A stretch of DNA of 64,000 nucleotides from an uncultured Lentisphaeria bacterium (GTDB taxonomy: Bacteria; Verrucomicrobiota; Lentisphaeria; Victivallales; UBA1829), in the NCBI GenBank assembly GCA_905197955.1, contig CAJKAR010000020.1, positions 1-64,000 of the forward strand, in the 5' to 3' direction. This document shows positions 27,026 to 35,356 of the stretch, piece after piece (position 1 is the first letter of the stretch; every line of letters begins with the position of its first letter). The position numbers and the translations under genes are program-made. Below the pieces are notes generated by a model, which saw only the letters and a program-made list of their open reading frames with translations, did not search any database and was not told the DNA's origin.

Positions 27026-28282
27026 ATGCCGCTGAAGGAAGTCATCGAAAAAAGCAGAGAACTGCGTCAGGACAACAAGACCCTGAAACTGCTGGAACTG
27101 ATCTGGCAGAATCCCGGCATCGCACGCAGAGACATCGGAACTCTGGCAAAACTCAGCCGGGGAACCGTGACAACCAACATCGCCCAGCTGCTCGACGAAG
27201 GGTATGTGACGGAGGGTGAGGCGCTGCCGGAAAATGAAACACGTCCCGGCCGGAGCACAACCGGACTTTATCTGGTTCCGGATTTCTTCTATGTCATCGG
27301 AGTCTCTTTTTCGCTGGAACAGCCGAAAGCCTCCCTGTTCGATGCCGCAGGACATGCCGTCAGGGAAATTCCTCTGCCGATCATCAAAACCATCGAGAAC
27401 AATTTTTCCACGAATCTGACCATTCTGGAACATGCCGTGCAGGAGTTGATGTCGCTGGTTCCGCACTCAAGGATACTCATCATCGGGCTTTCCGTCGCGG
27501 GGATTATCGATTTCGACAAAGGGGATGTCTTTTACTCGGCGATTCTGGACGGATGCGGCAGCTTCAATCTGAAAAATTACATCCGCGAGCGTTTCGGAAT
27601 CCCCTGTTTTCTAATCAATGTCGCACACCTGTTTCCCGTCATGGAGAAGCGGTGGGGGGCGGCAAAGGAGATGGATAATTTCATCACCTTGACCGATTCC
27701 TGCGCCGCCGGATTCTTCCTGAACGGAAAACTGTATCGCGGATGGCAGAAACACGCCGGGGAACTTACCTACATGAAAGTCACCGAGGATCAGGAAACCT
27801 CCGCAGACGGACGCAACGGACTCCTGACCTTTCATATCCCGTTCTTTCTGCTGGAGCACCGGCTTGCGAAAATGATCGAAAACGGAGGACACCCGAAAAT
27901 CCTTCAGCAAATGAAAACCCCTCACGATCCGATCACTCTGGAAATGGTGATCCGCTCCATTGAACAGGGCGACAAATTCCTGGAACAGCTGATGGCGGAA
28001 CGATACGAATGGCATGCGGAAGCGCTTCTCAATACCGCCTACATGCTGAATCCGGAAGCGGTACTTCTGGAAGAGTGGACCGCTCGCTGTCCACAATGCA
28101 CCGTGGATGTCGTTGAACGAAAAATGAGCAGCTATGGCATGAGCAACTGGCACTTGAAAACACGGGTTCTCAGCGGAAAATGTTCCAGAGAAATGATTTC
28201 GCGTGCCGTTGCCTATCTTGCAACGGAAACTGTCTTCGAAGAAGCGGAAAACGGAGATTCGGAAAACCACGATCCATCATAA
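27026..28282 (+). CDS. ROK-family transcriptional regulator
   Basis: 418 residues from the ATG at 27026, after an AAGGAA site and downstream of the promoter. Residues 10-70 form a winged helix (NPGIARRDIGTLAKLSRGTVTTNIAQLLDEGYV). The rest is an actin-like ROK fold (VIGVSFSLEQPKASLFDAAG, IIGLSVAGIIDFDKG). The zinc site C-x-C-G-x-x-G-C-x-E normal in ROK proteins is absent, and the DNGG-type kinase centre is not evident, so this is a sensor and not a sugar kinase. The pseudopilin at 28307 starts 24 bases later, in an apparent operon with a GH2 gene. Confidence 0.85.
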   Translation: MPLKEVIEKSRELRQDNKTLKLLELIWQNPGIARRDIGTLAKLSRGTVTTNIAQLLDEGYVTEGEALPENETRPGRSTTGLYLVPDFFYVIGVSFSLEQPKASLFDAAGHAVREIPLPIIKTIENNFSTNLTILEHAVQELMSLVPHSRILIIGLSVAGIIDFDKGDVFYSAILDGCGSFNLKNYIRERFGIPCFLINVAHLFPVMEKRWGAAKEMDNFITLTDSCAAGFFLNGKLYRGWQKHAGELTYMKVTEDQETSADGRNGLLTFHIPFFLLEHRLAKMIENGGHPKILQQMKTPHDPITLEMVIRSIEQGDKFLEQLMAERYEWHAEALLNTAYMLNPEAVLLEEWTARCPQCTVDVVERKMSSYGMSNWHLKTRVLSGKCSREMISRAVAYLATETVFEEAENGDSENHDPS

Positions 28283-28306
28283 TATCTTCACCTAAAGGAG
28301 AGTTTC

Positions 28307-29131
28307 ATGAACCATCCAGCAGCACAAGCATCCCGTTCCCGGACACGGGGCTCCGCGCGAAAAAGAGGTCGATTTTTCACATTGATAGAGCTCCTGGTCG
28401 TTATCGCAATCATTGCAATTCTGGCAGGAATGCTTCTTCCGGCGCTGAACAGTGCCCGAAAGAGAGCTCAGCAGGCGCTCTGTACCGGGAATCTGAAACA
28501 GATCGGTCTGGCGTTCCACTCCTACACGGACGACTACAACGGATTTCTTCCGCTGGTCAATGAGTGTGAATGCGGAAGATATTGGTCGAATGTTCTCTAC
28601 ACAAGGATGACGGGGAAACCCCTCCAGGGCAGTTACGGCAACTGTTACAGGGGACATCCCGCATGGAACAACGCTCTCGGATACAGCAGCAAAGGAAACC
28701 GCAATGAAAAAGGAACTGTTTTCAACTGTCCTACTCAGCAGTTCGGAACGAAAAATGACAAAACCTTTCCGGTCTCCTACGGTATGAACGATCCGGGTGC
28801 CGGCGACGACGAGAGATGCTATATGGACAACAGCACCGCATCCAAACCCTTGAGCTTCATCAAACATCCGACTCAGACAATGCTTGTGATGGAATGCGGC
28901 TCCATCGGTGCCGGAGCAGGATGGTATGTCCGGGATGCTGTGCTCGGAACCGCCTACGGACCTGAAGGAACCATCCCCTATATTGTCAAAAACGGAGGAG
29001 TCCATACATTCGGCTCCAACCTGCTCTATGCAGATGGACATGTCGGCTATGAAAAATATGAACGTCTGGCATACGAAACCACGACGACCTGGGCAAAAAT
29101 CTTCTGGGCGGACAAAGCCGAGGATCAATAA
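28307..29131 (+). CDS. H-X9-DG prepilin-like protein
   Basis: 274 residues. An Arg-rich leader of about 23 residues precedes FTLIELLVVIAIIAILAGM with Glu at +5. The residue before that site is Phe, again not Gly. The exact signature HTFGSNLLYADGHVGY lies near the C-terminus. AAAGGAG precedes the ATG by a good distance. It lies between the ROK regulator and a GH2 enzyme, 20 bases before the latter, in one transcript. Confidence 0.93.
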   Translation: MNHPAAQASRSRTRGSARKRGRFFTLIELLVVIAIIAILAGMLLPALNSARKRAQQALCTGNLKQIGLAFHSYTDDYNGFLPLVNECECGRYWSNVLYTRMTGKPLQGSYGNCYRGHPAWNNALGYSSKGNRNEKGTVFNCPTQQFGTKNDKTFPVSYGMNDPGAGDDERCYMDNSTASKPLSFIKHPTQTMLVMECGSIGAGAGWYVRDAVLGTAYGPEGTIPYIVKNGGVHTFGSNLLYADGHVGYEKYERLAYETTTTWAKIFWADKAEDQ

Positions 29132-29151
29132 TAGAAAGGAGTCTTTATTCC

Positions 29152-32100
29152 ATGAAATTCACCCATCTGCTTCTGGGCTGCGCATTATCTATTCCGTTCT
29201 TTTCGGACGGAGCCGAACTCTCCATCCCGGAGGAACGTTCCTTCACCGGTCCCGTACCGTTCCCGGCAGCATCGCTTCCCACAGGACGGATTCATAAACC
29301 GGCCGCTCCGGAGTGGAAATCCCGGAGTCTCGACGGAAAATGGAAACTCCGGACCGTTCCCTTTGTCAAAGGGCGTACCGGAAATGCCAATGACGAGGGA
29401 ATTCAACAGAAACTTTTCCGACCGGAAATCTCCACCGCAAACTGGGAGGATATTACAGTTCCTTCCAGCTGGTATCTGACCCCGCGTTACGATACCTCCA
29501 GCGGAAAGATCGGCTACTATCGCCGCTCCTTCGACCTTGCTCCGGAAGAAGTCAGACAGGGACGGATCATTCTGGATTTCCGCCGGGTTGCGGAACGGGC
29601 TGATGTCTGGGTCAACGGCAAATCCGCAGGAGAGGCGCATATCGGACGCGGCGTCTCGTTTCAGTACGATATCACAGATCTTGTCAAAGCCGGACGCAAT
29701 GAGCTGGCGGTCCGGGTGTACGATTATCTCGGACATACCTCCTATTGGAGACGGCACATCGGCGGAATTCACGATTCCGTCCGGCTGCTTCTCGTCCCCT
29801 CCACCTTCTTCGTCCCGAGGGCAATGATTACCCCGGATCTGAAAAACAACACCATCCATGTTCAGCTTCAAACCATCTCTCCCGGAGAACTCCGGGGATT
29901 CACAGCGGAAATCGTCCACTGGAAAGACGGCAGAAAAGTTGCATCACGCACCTTCAAGGACTTCCGTATTCCTGCGGGAACGAAATGGCATGAACTCGGA
30001 ACGATTCCGCTGCCTTCCCCCCGACTCTGGTCTCCGGAAGATCCGCATCTCTATGTTCTCCGCATCCGCGACGGAGCAGGAAAAATCGCCGGATTCGAAC
30101 GCTTCGGCTTCCGCGAGTTCAAAACCCAAGGCGAATGGTTCCTGCTGAACGGGAAAAAATTCAAACCGCGCATGCATACCTTCTCCATCCAGAGCACGCC
30201 GGCGCTTCACAACAATCTGGAGCAGGGAACGGAAAAGGCTCTGCGCCTGATGAAAGAGCGTCTGCATGTCAACATGATCCGTCCGCACAGCGGAGAGGGA
30301 ACGCCGCTGGAAACGCTTTACAATATCTGCGACGAAATCGGCATGCTGGTCTATTTCGACTGGAGCGGTCCGGGCTCCTTCCCCGCCTACGACAAGGAAT
30401 GGAACGACTGCATTCTGGAGTCCGCGCCGGAATTCGAGGAATTCATCCGCGACAATTACAGTCGTCCATCCATTGTCATGTGGTCGTTTGGCAACGAGAT
30501 CTATGAAGGACACCACAATCTCTTCTTCTCCCGGAATCTTGACAAGCTCTACACTATGGTGAAGAAGCTGGATCTTCAGAATCGCCCGATCTGCAGCTCC
30601 ACCGGCCGCCAGACCCTCGAAGCAATGCAGGCGGGCCTGCTGAAAGAGCGCACCGATGTTGCCGATGACCATCAGTACCGCGGCTCCTACTGCGGTTCCT
30701 GGCAGGAAAACATCGAACACATCAACCATTATGCGGAAGTTGCAAACCGTTATTTCAAACATCCGCTCCCGAAAGTGGACGCGGAATACGGCGTTCCCGG
30801 CGACTGCGCGCGGTATCGCGGAGCAACCACAGTAAAAAGCATTGTCGATGTCTTGAAAATGCCGCGAACCACCGCGGCCTTCAAGGAGGCATACGCAAAA
30901 ATGCTTCAGGATCCGCGGGCGGAAGTCGGAGGATATCTCCGGTTCAAAAGCAACTTCGCCACACCGGATGACTACATTGCCAAAAAACCGATCTACCGGA
31001 AATTTGCCTTCCGCTACCTGAAACGTCCGATGGAGATCTATCGGCGCGCAGGAGTCAAATGCCTCGGCGGACACACAAATGCGCAGTGGTATGACCTGTT
31101 CCGCGATTTCCCGGATGGGTATCAGATTTCCGATGTACCGCAGTCGCTGGTCTCCGCCTGGAGCGTCACGCCGGCCTTCTATGAAACTGCACGCTGCTAC
31201 AATCCGACTCTTGTTTCGGCCGGAGTGTTCAATCAGCAGCCATACGCAGGAAAAAGTGTCGATGTGGAGCTCTTTGTCACAAACGATCTCAACGAAGATG
31301 CCGTCTTTGAAGTTGTTCCGCAGCTTCGTCTGGAAAGCGGAACGGTCCGGACCTTCCCCGCGCAGAAATTCGGAAAAATCCCGGCGATGGAGCAGAAAAG
31401 CCTCCGCTTCCGCTTCAATACCCCGGACACAGGAAAAATTGAACGGGGATATCTGGAACTCTACCTTTTCAAAAACGGCAAACGGGTTGGCGACAATTAT
31501 TATGATGTCTCCATCTTCCCCGCCCGCAAGACCGCCCTTCCCGCGAAATGCGCCCTTTACGACAGCGCAGGCATCAAATTCCGCGGTCTTCTGAAAACCC
31601 CGACCACCTTGAGCACGCTGAAAAAACTTGGAGGAAAGTTCACAGCGATTCGCGACTTCAAGGATCTTGATTCCTTCACTCATCTGATTCTGGGCACCAA
31701 CAGCTTCGACAAGACCGTTCTGGAATCCGGGGACCGCATTTTCAAATGGGTGGAAAACGGCGGCAAACTTCTGGTTCTGGAACAGAGTCTCTGCGGGAAA
31801 GTCCCGTTTCTTGCGAATTACAGCATTGTATCCGGAAATCCGGGGACGCTGGTAACGCTGGTGGATCCGTCGCATCCAGTTTTCAGGAACCTGCGTCAGG
31901 ACGACATGGACAGCTGGTTCGGCGATCTCGGACGCATGAGCCGTTGTGCGATCGGTCCGATGGATGCCGGAATGGTCGCCGTCATGCCGCTTGCCGCCAG
32001 TCTTGATCCGGACTGCTATAAATCGGTGCTCTGCGATGTGAAAATCGGCAAAGGCGAAGTGATCCTTTCGCAGATAGCCGCCTCCGACCGCATCCGGGAA

Positions 32101-32832
32101 AGCGGAGCCGCCGGAGAATATCTGACCAGTCTTCTGGAGTATTTCACCGCTCCGGGCGTTTCGAAATATGCGCTTCCGATTCCCAATGCGCAGGCTGGCA
32201 AAGTTCTGTATCTGGAGGAAAAGGATGCCTTTTTTGTAGACCTTTCGAAAGCCGTGAACCGCTCTTTCAGCGACGACAAGGCAGGCGACGGCAAAGACGG
32301 CTGGACCGATTTCGGCGCCAGCAACGACATGCGCAATATCCCCTGCGGAAAGATTACCCGTCTTCAGGGCGGCGTCCCGTTCCGCATTCTGAATCCTGCC
32401 GAGAACAACGGCAGAAGCTGCATTGTGCTGAAGGGCAAGGAACGTTCCGGATTCCCGAAACGCGTTACCGGAATACCAGTCAATGCACTGCTGAATGCCG
32501 TTTATGTCCTTCATACCGCCATGTATGCGCGGGAACCGGGAATCGCGGTCCGCTACATTCTGCGCTATGAAGACGGAAGCTCCAAAGAGTTCACCGCGGA
32601 CACCCGCTATGATCTGCCCGACTGGTGGCAGGCACAGGATAAACGAAACGCCAAAGTGGTGTATCGCGACGGACAGAAGAGTCTTTTTGTCAGCGAATTC
32701 ATCAATCCGCATCCGAACCGGAAGATTGTCAGCCTCGACATTGTTTCAGAAGGCGTTGCAATTCCGGTTGTCATCGCCATCACAGGTCGTCAGAGACTTT
32801 CTTCCGTGGTCTCCGGCGTAGGAGAAAAATAA
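29152..32832 (+). CDS. Secreted GH2-family glycoside hydrolase
   Basis: 1226 residues with signal peptide MKFTHLLLGCALSIPFFSDGA. Order: sugar-binding jelly roll (LDGKWKLRTVPF, ITVPSSWYLTPRYD, YYRRSFDLAPEEV, ADVWVNGKSAG), Ig-like domain, TIM barrel about 330-640, then a long C-terminal part with a GATase-like region (KKLGGKFTAIRDF, LLVLEQSL) and a terminal beta-rich region. Both catalytic acids are present: acid/base Glu449 in WSFGNEIYEG and nucleophile Glu545 in VDAEYGV. A beta-galactosidase, beta-glucuronidase or beta-mannosidase activity is possible. It is third in the ROK operon. Confidence 0.92.
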   Translation: MKFTHLLLGCALSIPFFSDGAELSIPEERSFTGPVPFPAASLPTGRIHKPAAPEWKSRSLDGKWKLRTVPFVKGRTGNANDEGIQQKLFRPEISTANWEDITVPSSWYLTPRYDTSSGKIGYYRRSFDLAPEEVRQGRIILDFRRVAERADVWVNGKSAGEAHIGRGVSFQYDITDLVKAGRNELAVRVYDYLGHTSYWRRHIGGIHDSVRLLLVPSTFFVPRAMITPDLKNNTIHVQLQTISPGELRGFTAEIVHWKDGRKVASRTFKDFRIPAGTKWHELGTIPLPSPRLWSPEDPHLYVLRIRDGAGKIAGFERFGFREFKTQGEWFLLNGKKFKPRMHTFSIQSTPALHNNLEQGTEKALRLMKERLHVNMIRPHSGEGTPLETLYNICDEIGMLVYFDWSGPGSFPAYDKEWNDCILESAPEFEEFIRDNYSRPSIVMWSFGNEIYEGHHNLFFSRNLDKLYTMVKKLDLQNRPICSSTGRQTLEAMQAGLLKERTDVADDHQYRGSYCGSWQENIEHINHYAEVANRYFKHPLPKVDAEYGVPGDCARYRGATTVKSIVDVLKMPRTTAAFKEAYAKMLQDPRAEVGGYLRFKSNFATPDDYIAKKPIYRKFAFRYLKRPMEIYRRAGVKCLGGHTNAQWYDLFRDFPDGYQISDVPQSLVSAWSVTPAFYETARCYNPTLVSAGVFNQQPYAGKSVDVELFVTNDLNEDAVFEVVPQLRLESGTVRTFPAQKFGKIPAMEQKSLRFRFNTPDTGKIERGYLELYLFKNGKRVGDNYYDVSIFPARKTALPAKCALYDSAGIKFRGLLKTPTTLSTLKKLGGKFTAIRDFKDLDSFTHLILGTNSFDKTVLESGDRIFKWVENGGKLLVLEQSLCGKVPFLANYSIVSGNPGTLVTLVDPSHPVFRNLRQDDMDSWFGDLGRMSRCAIGPMDAGMVAVMPLAASLDPDCYKSVLCDVKIGKGEVILSQIAASDRIRESGAAGEYLTSLLEYFTAPGVSKYALPIPNAQAGKVLYLEEKDAFFVDLSKAVNRSFSDDKAGDGKDGWTDFGASNDMRNIPCGKITRLQGGVPFRILNPAENNGRSCIVLKGKERSGFPKRVTGIPVNALLNAVYVLHTAMYAREPGIAVRYILRYEDGSSKEFTADTRYDLPDWWQAQDKRNAKVVYRDGQKSLFVSEFINPHPNRKIVSLDIVSEGVAIPVVIAITGRQRLSSVVSGVGEK

Positions 32833-32863
32833 TCCGTTCCGTATCCGCGAATCAAACGCCAAC

Positions 32864-32888
32864 CTCCGTCCGGGGTACCCGGACGGAG
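32864..32888 (+). other. Strong hairpin between GH2 and secreted-protein genes
   Basis: Perfect 11-bp stem with a GTA loop (32864-32874 with 32878-32888), no T tract after it. It may stabilise the upstream mRNA or lower expression of the downstream gene without full termination. Confidence 0.55.
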
Positions 32889-32923
32889 TCACATCCAAAC
32901 ATCTCATCACAGGAGGAACTCAA

Positions 32924-33709
32924 ATGTTGAAACCCTTGTTTGCCACACTGCTTCTTGCTTCTCTTGCATCCTTTGCAGCGGAAAGCACTCCACTGACCAG
33001 AACCTTTGCCTATCAGGGGAAAACCTATCGGACCTCGATCGCTCCCTCGGGGATTTTTTATCAGGGAATGTTCGGAAAGACGCAGGTATTCACGAACATC
33101 TCCGTGGTCGGCAGCTACCGAGATACTGCGGAAAAATATGATACGCGTCTGTTTCAAAATGCGGCAAAGAATGTATCGTGCACATTGGAACAGCTTGGTA
33201 ACAACCGAGTCCGGATTATTTCCGTCGGGACAGTAGGGAATGCAAAATATCCGGAAGCTGCAACGTATCGTCAGACCACACTCTTCGAACCGGATCGGAT
33301 TAAAATTGATTATCAGTACACCACAAAAGTCCCGATGGCGACGCACATGGATATTTTCAACAGCATTATGAACTTTCCGCTCCCGGCGGTTGTGGATCGG
33401 GGGCTCTCATTGACAGACGCGGGAAAAAAGGAGGAATTGCTCTCGGTTCCCGCGGTCTGTGAGAAGAACAAGGGCCTCCGGAAAGGCGGACTTGTGGAAG
33501 TCAAAATCTCGTATCCGGAAGGGATTTTTCAGGCGACAGCCGGAACTAAGACAAATTTCAGTGTCAAGGACTGCCGCAGCTGGGGGGAAAACAATTTCCG
33601 TCTGGATGCAGCATCTTTAAGTTTCTGGAAGAACAAACCAGAGACCTATCCGGCAGGAAAAGTCTGGAGCTGGTCGGTGGAGTACCGCTTCACACCGCAC
33701 GAGGACTGA
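32924..33709 (+). CDS. Secreted protein of unknown function
   Basis: 261 residues with signal peptide MLKPLFATLLLASLASFAAE and an AGGAGG ribosome site. The mature part looks all-beta (YQGKTYRTSIAPSGIFYQG, RIKIDYQYTTKVPM, WSWSVEYRFTPHED), similar to the supersandwich fold of galactose-mutarotase-like or lyase C-terminal domains, but no motif was identified. It follows the GH2 gene by about 90 bases across a hairpin and probably belongs to the same sugar-use unit. Confidence 0.8.
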   Translation: MLKPLFATLLLASLASFAAESTPLTRTFAYQGKTYRTSIAPSGIFYQGMFGKTQVFTNISVVGSYRDTAEKYDTRLFQNAAKNVSCTLEQLGNNRVRIISVGTVGNAKYPEAATYRQTTLFEPDRIKIDYQYTTKVPMATHMDIFNSIMNFPLPAVVDRGLSLTDAGKKEELLSVPAVCEKNKGLRKGGLVEVKISYPEGIFQATAGTKTNFSVKDCRSWGENNFRLDAASLSFWKNKPETYPAGKVWSWSVEYRFTPHED

Positions 33710-33733
33710 TCCTCCGCGCGACAGATTTTCACA

Positions 33734-33847
33734 TCAAATCAACGCCTTTTTCTTTCTTGCCGCACCGGGAGATTTTCCCGTGATGCGGCGGAATTCCCCT
33801 GAAAAATAGAAAGGATCGCAATAACCGAGTTTGAATGCAATCTCTGA
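33734..33847 (-). pseudogene. C-terminal remnant of an AraC-family regulator
   Basis: The frame reads EIAFKLGYCDPFYFSGEFRR followed by ITGKSPGAARKKKALI and a stop, an unmistakable last helix-turn-helix of an AraC protein. An in-frame TAA lies immediately upstream, and no matching N-terminal coding sequence exists. Only about 37 codons remain. Confidence 0.75.
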
Positions 33848-33869
33848 TTATGGGAATGGGAAAAATCGC

Positions 33870-34058
33870 GGACGCGCCGATCTGGCAATGAAGGTTCCGT
33901 CTGCGGTAAAAGACTGGACCAGTCAGGCAATCGGACTCGACGGTTCCGTTCTGGGCACGATCCCTTCGGAAATAAAAGATGGCAGACTCCACTTCCGCGC
34001 CGAAGTCTTCGGCCCCGCCGGAGTCACCATGATCTACCGGATCACCGCAAATCAATAA
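33870..34058 (+). pseudogene. C-terminal remnant of a secreted protein or hydrolase
   Basis: An open stretch ending KDGRLHFRAEVFGPAGVTMIYRI plus a few residues before the stop at 34058. It matches the style of terminal beta strands in secreted glycan-active proteins. Its upstream boundary is joined to the AraC remnant on the opposite strand, as expected after a deletion that removed the divergent intergenic region and both 5' parts. Exact start unknown. Confidence 0.5.
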
Positions 34059-34089
34059 ACCGGCTCTCCGCAGCCGAACACCGGAACGC

Positions 34090-34920
34090 TCAGGTGAGCA
34101 GTTCCATCCAGGGAATGGTGTTGACCGAATAGTCTTCCCATTCCCTGTTTTCATAAAATACCTTCATAAGGAAGAGTCCGCGGGCGGGAGCAGTGTCACG
34201 GGCGGCGCAGCGGCTCCGCGCCTCCAGCATCTCCGGCACGATTTCCGGAGCAATGCGGCCGCGGCCGATCTCCGCCAGAACCCCGACCATGCTCCGAACC
34301 ATCTTATAGAGAAATCCGTCGCCAATAAAATGAATGCATTTCAGCGAACCGCACTCATACACTTCCGCCCGGAGAATCGAGCGGACAGGATCATCATATT
34401 TTTTTGATTCCACGGAGAATGTGGAAAAATCGTGCGTTCCTTTCAGAAATCCAAGTGCCCGGGAAACGGCATCCAGATCATGAAAATCATGCAGATGCCA
34501 GCTCCAGCGGCTCGTGAACGGATTGACCTCTCCGCTGTTGATGACATAAACATAGGATTTAGCCTTTGCGGAAAAACGTGCATTGAAGCTCTCCGGAACC
34601 GTTGCGACAGAACGGATGCGGATATCCTCGGGCAGAAGCCGGTTCAGCGCCTTGCAAATCTTCCAGTCCGGAATATCCCGGTCCGGAGGCGTGGTAAAAG
34701 AGACCGTCAACCCCAACGAATGCACCCCGGAATCGGTCCGGCTGCTTCCCTGGATCCGAATCGGGATCTCCCCGAAGAGCTTGAACAGACGCTCCTCTAC
34801 GACCTGCTGAACGGTCAAACCATTGGGCTGTCTCTGCCATCCGTGATAAGCGGTTCCGTCGAACGCCACGACCATGCGGATGGTCCGCGGCGGAATCTGT
34901 ACACGAGCCGTTTCGTCCAT
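34090..34920 (-). CDS. truA: tRNA pseudouridine(38-40) synthase
   Basis: 276 residues from the ATG at 34920. TruA isomerises uridines 38-40 in the anticodon stem-loop. The catalytic Asp63 lies in GSSRTDSGVHS, with VVAFDGTAYHGWQRQ near the N-terminus and FIGDGFLYKMVRSMVG downstream, all family landmarks. The start follows the tsaE stop by one base; a longer frame to 34989 lies inside tsaE and is not needed. It is last in a compact minus-strand housekeeping unit. Confidence 0.96.
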   Translation of the reverse strand: MDETARVQIPPRTIRMVVAFDGTAYHGWQRQPNGLTVQQVVEERLFKLFGEIPIRIQGSSRTDSGVHSLGLTVSFTTPPDRDIPDWKICKALNRLLPEDIRIRSVATVPESFNARFSAKAKSYVYVINSGEVNPFTSRWSWHLHDFHDLDAVSRALGFLKGTHDFSTFSVESKKYDDPVRSILRAEVYECGSLKCIHFIGDGFLYKMVRSMVGVLAEIGRGRIAPEIVPEMLEARSRCAARDTAPARGLFLMKVFYENREWEDYSVNTIPWMELLT

Positions 34921-34921
34921 C

Positions 34922-35356
34922 TTACCGCCTGATCCGGATGATTCTGCGGTTCTCTTCCGGCGTATGTTCGATTTCGATATTGACCGCATCGGCGGGATAC
35001 AGATCCTCGGCGCGTTCCGGCCACTCGATCAGGGAAATCGCATTCCGGTCAAACAGGAAATCGTCGATGCCGAATGCAAGAGCCGCATCGGAATCGGCAA
35101 TCCGGTAGAGATCCATGTGGTAAAGCATGTTCGATGCACCGAACGGATATTCCTGCACAATCGTGAAGGTCGGACTCGATACCGGGTCCTGAATACCGAG
35201 ACCGCGGGCAAATCCGCGGGTAAATGCGGTTTTCCCTGCACCAAGATTTCCGCGCAGAAGAATGATGGTCCCCAGAGCGGTTTCTCCGGCGATCCGGGCG
35301 GCGAGAGCTTCCGTCTCTTCCGGAGAACGGGTCTCAAATGTTTCAACTGTTTTCAT
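34922..35356 (-). CDS. tsaE: tRNA threonylcarbamoyladenosine biosynthesis ATPase TsaE
   Basis: 144 residues. TsaE is the ATPase that drives turnover of the TsaB-TsaD complex forming t6A37. Walker A is GNLGAGKTAFTRG, with the switch region VSSPTFTIVQEY and HMDLYRI plus LIEWPER typical of the family. It overlaps thiL by 14 bases and ends one base before truA. ATG 35356 is preferred over an in-frame TTG at 35368. Confidence 0.95.
   Translation of the reverse strand: MKTVETFETRSPEETEALAARIAGETALGTIILLRGNLGAGKTAFTRGFARGLGIQDPVSSPTFTIVQEYPFGASNMLYHMDLYRIADSDAALAFGIDDFLFDRNAISLIEWPERAEDLYPADAVNIEIEHTPEENRRIIRIRR

Noticed and set aside
4433..33709. Bacteroidota-style polysaccharide utilisation loci
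   Set aside because: No SusC-type TonB receptor, SusD-like lipoprotein or hybrid two-component sensor is present.
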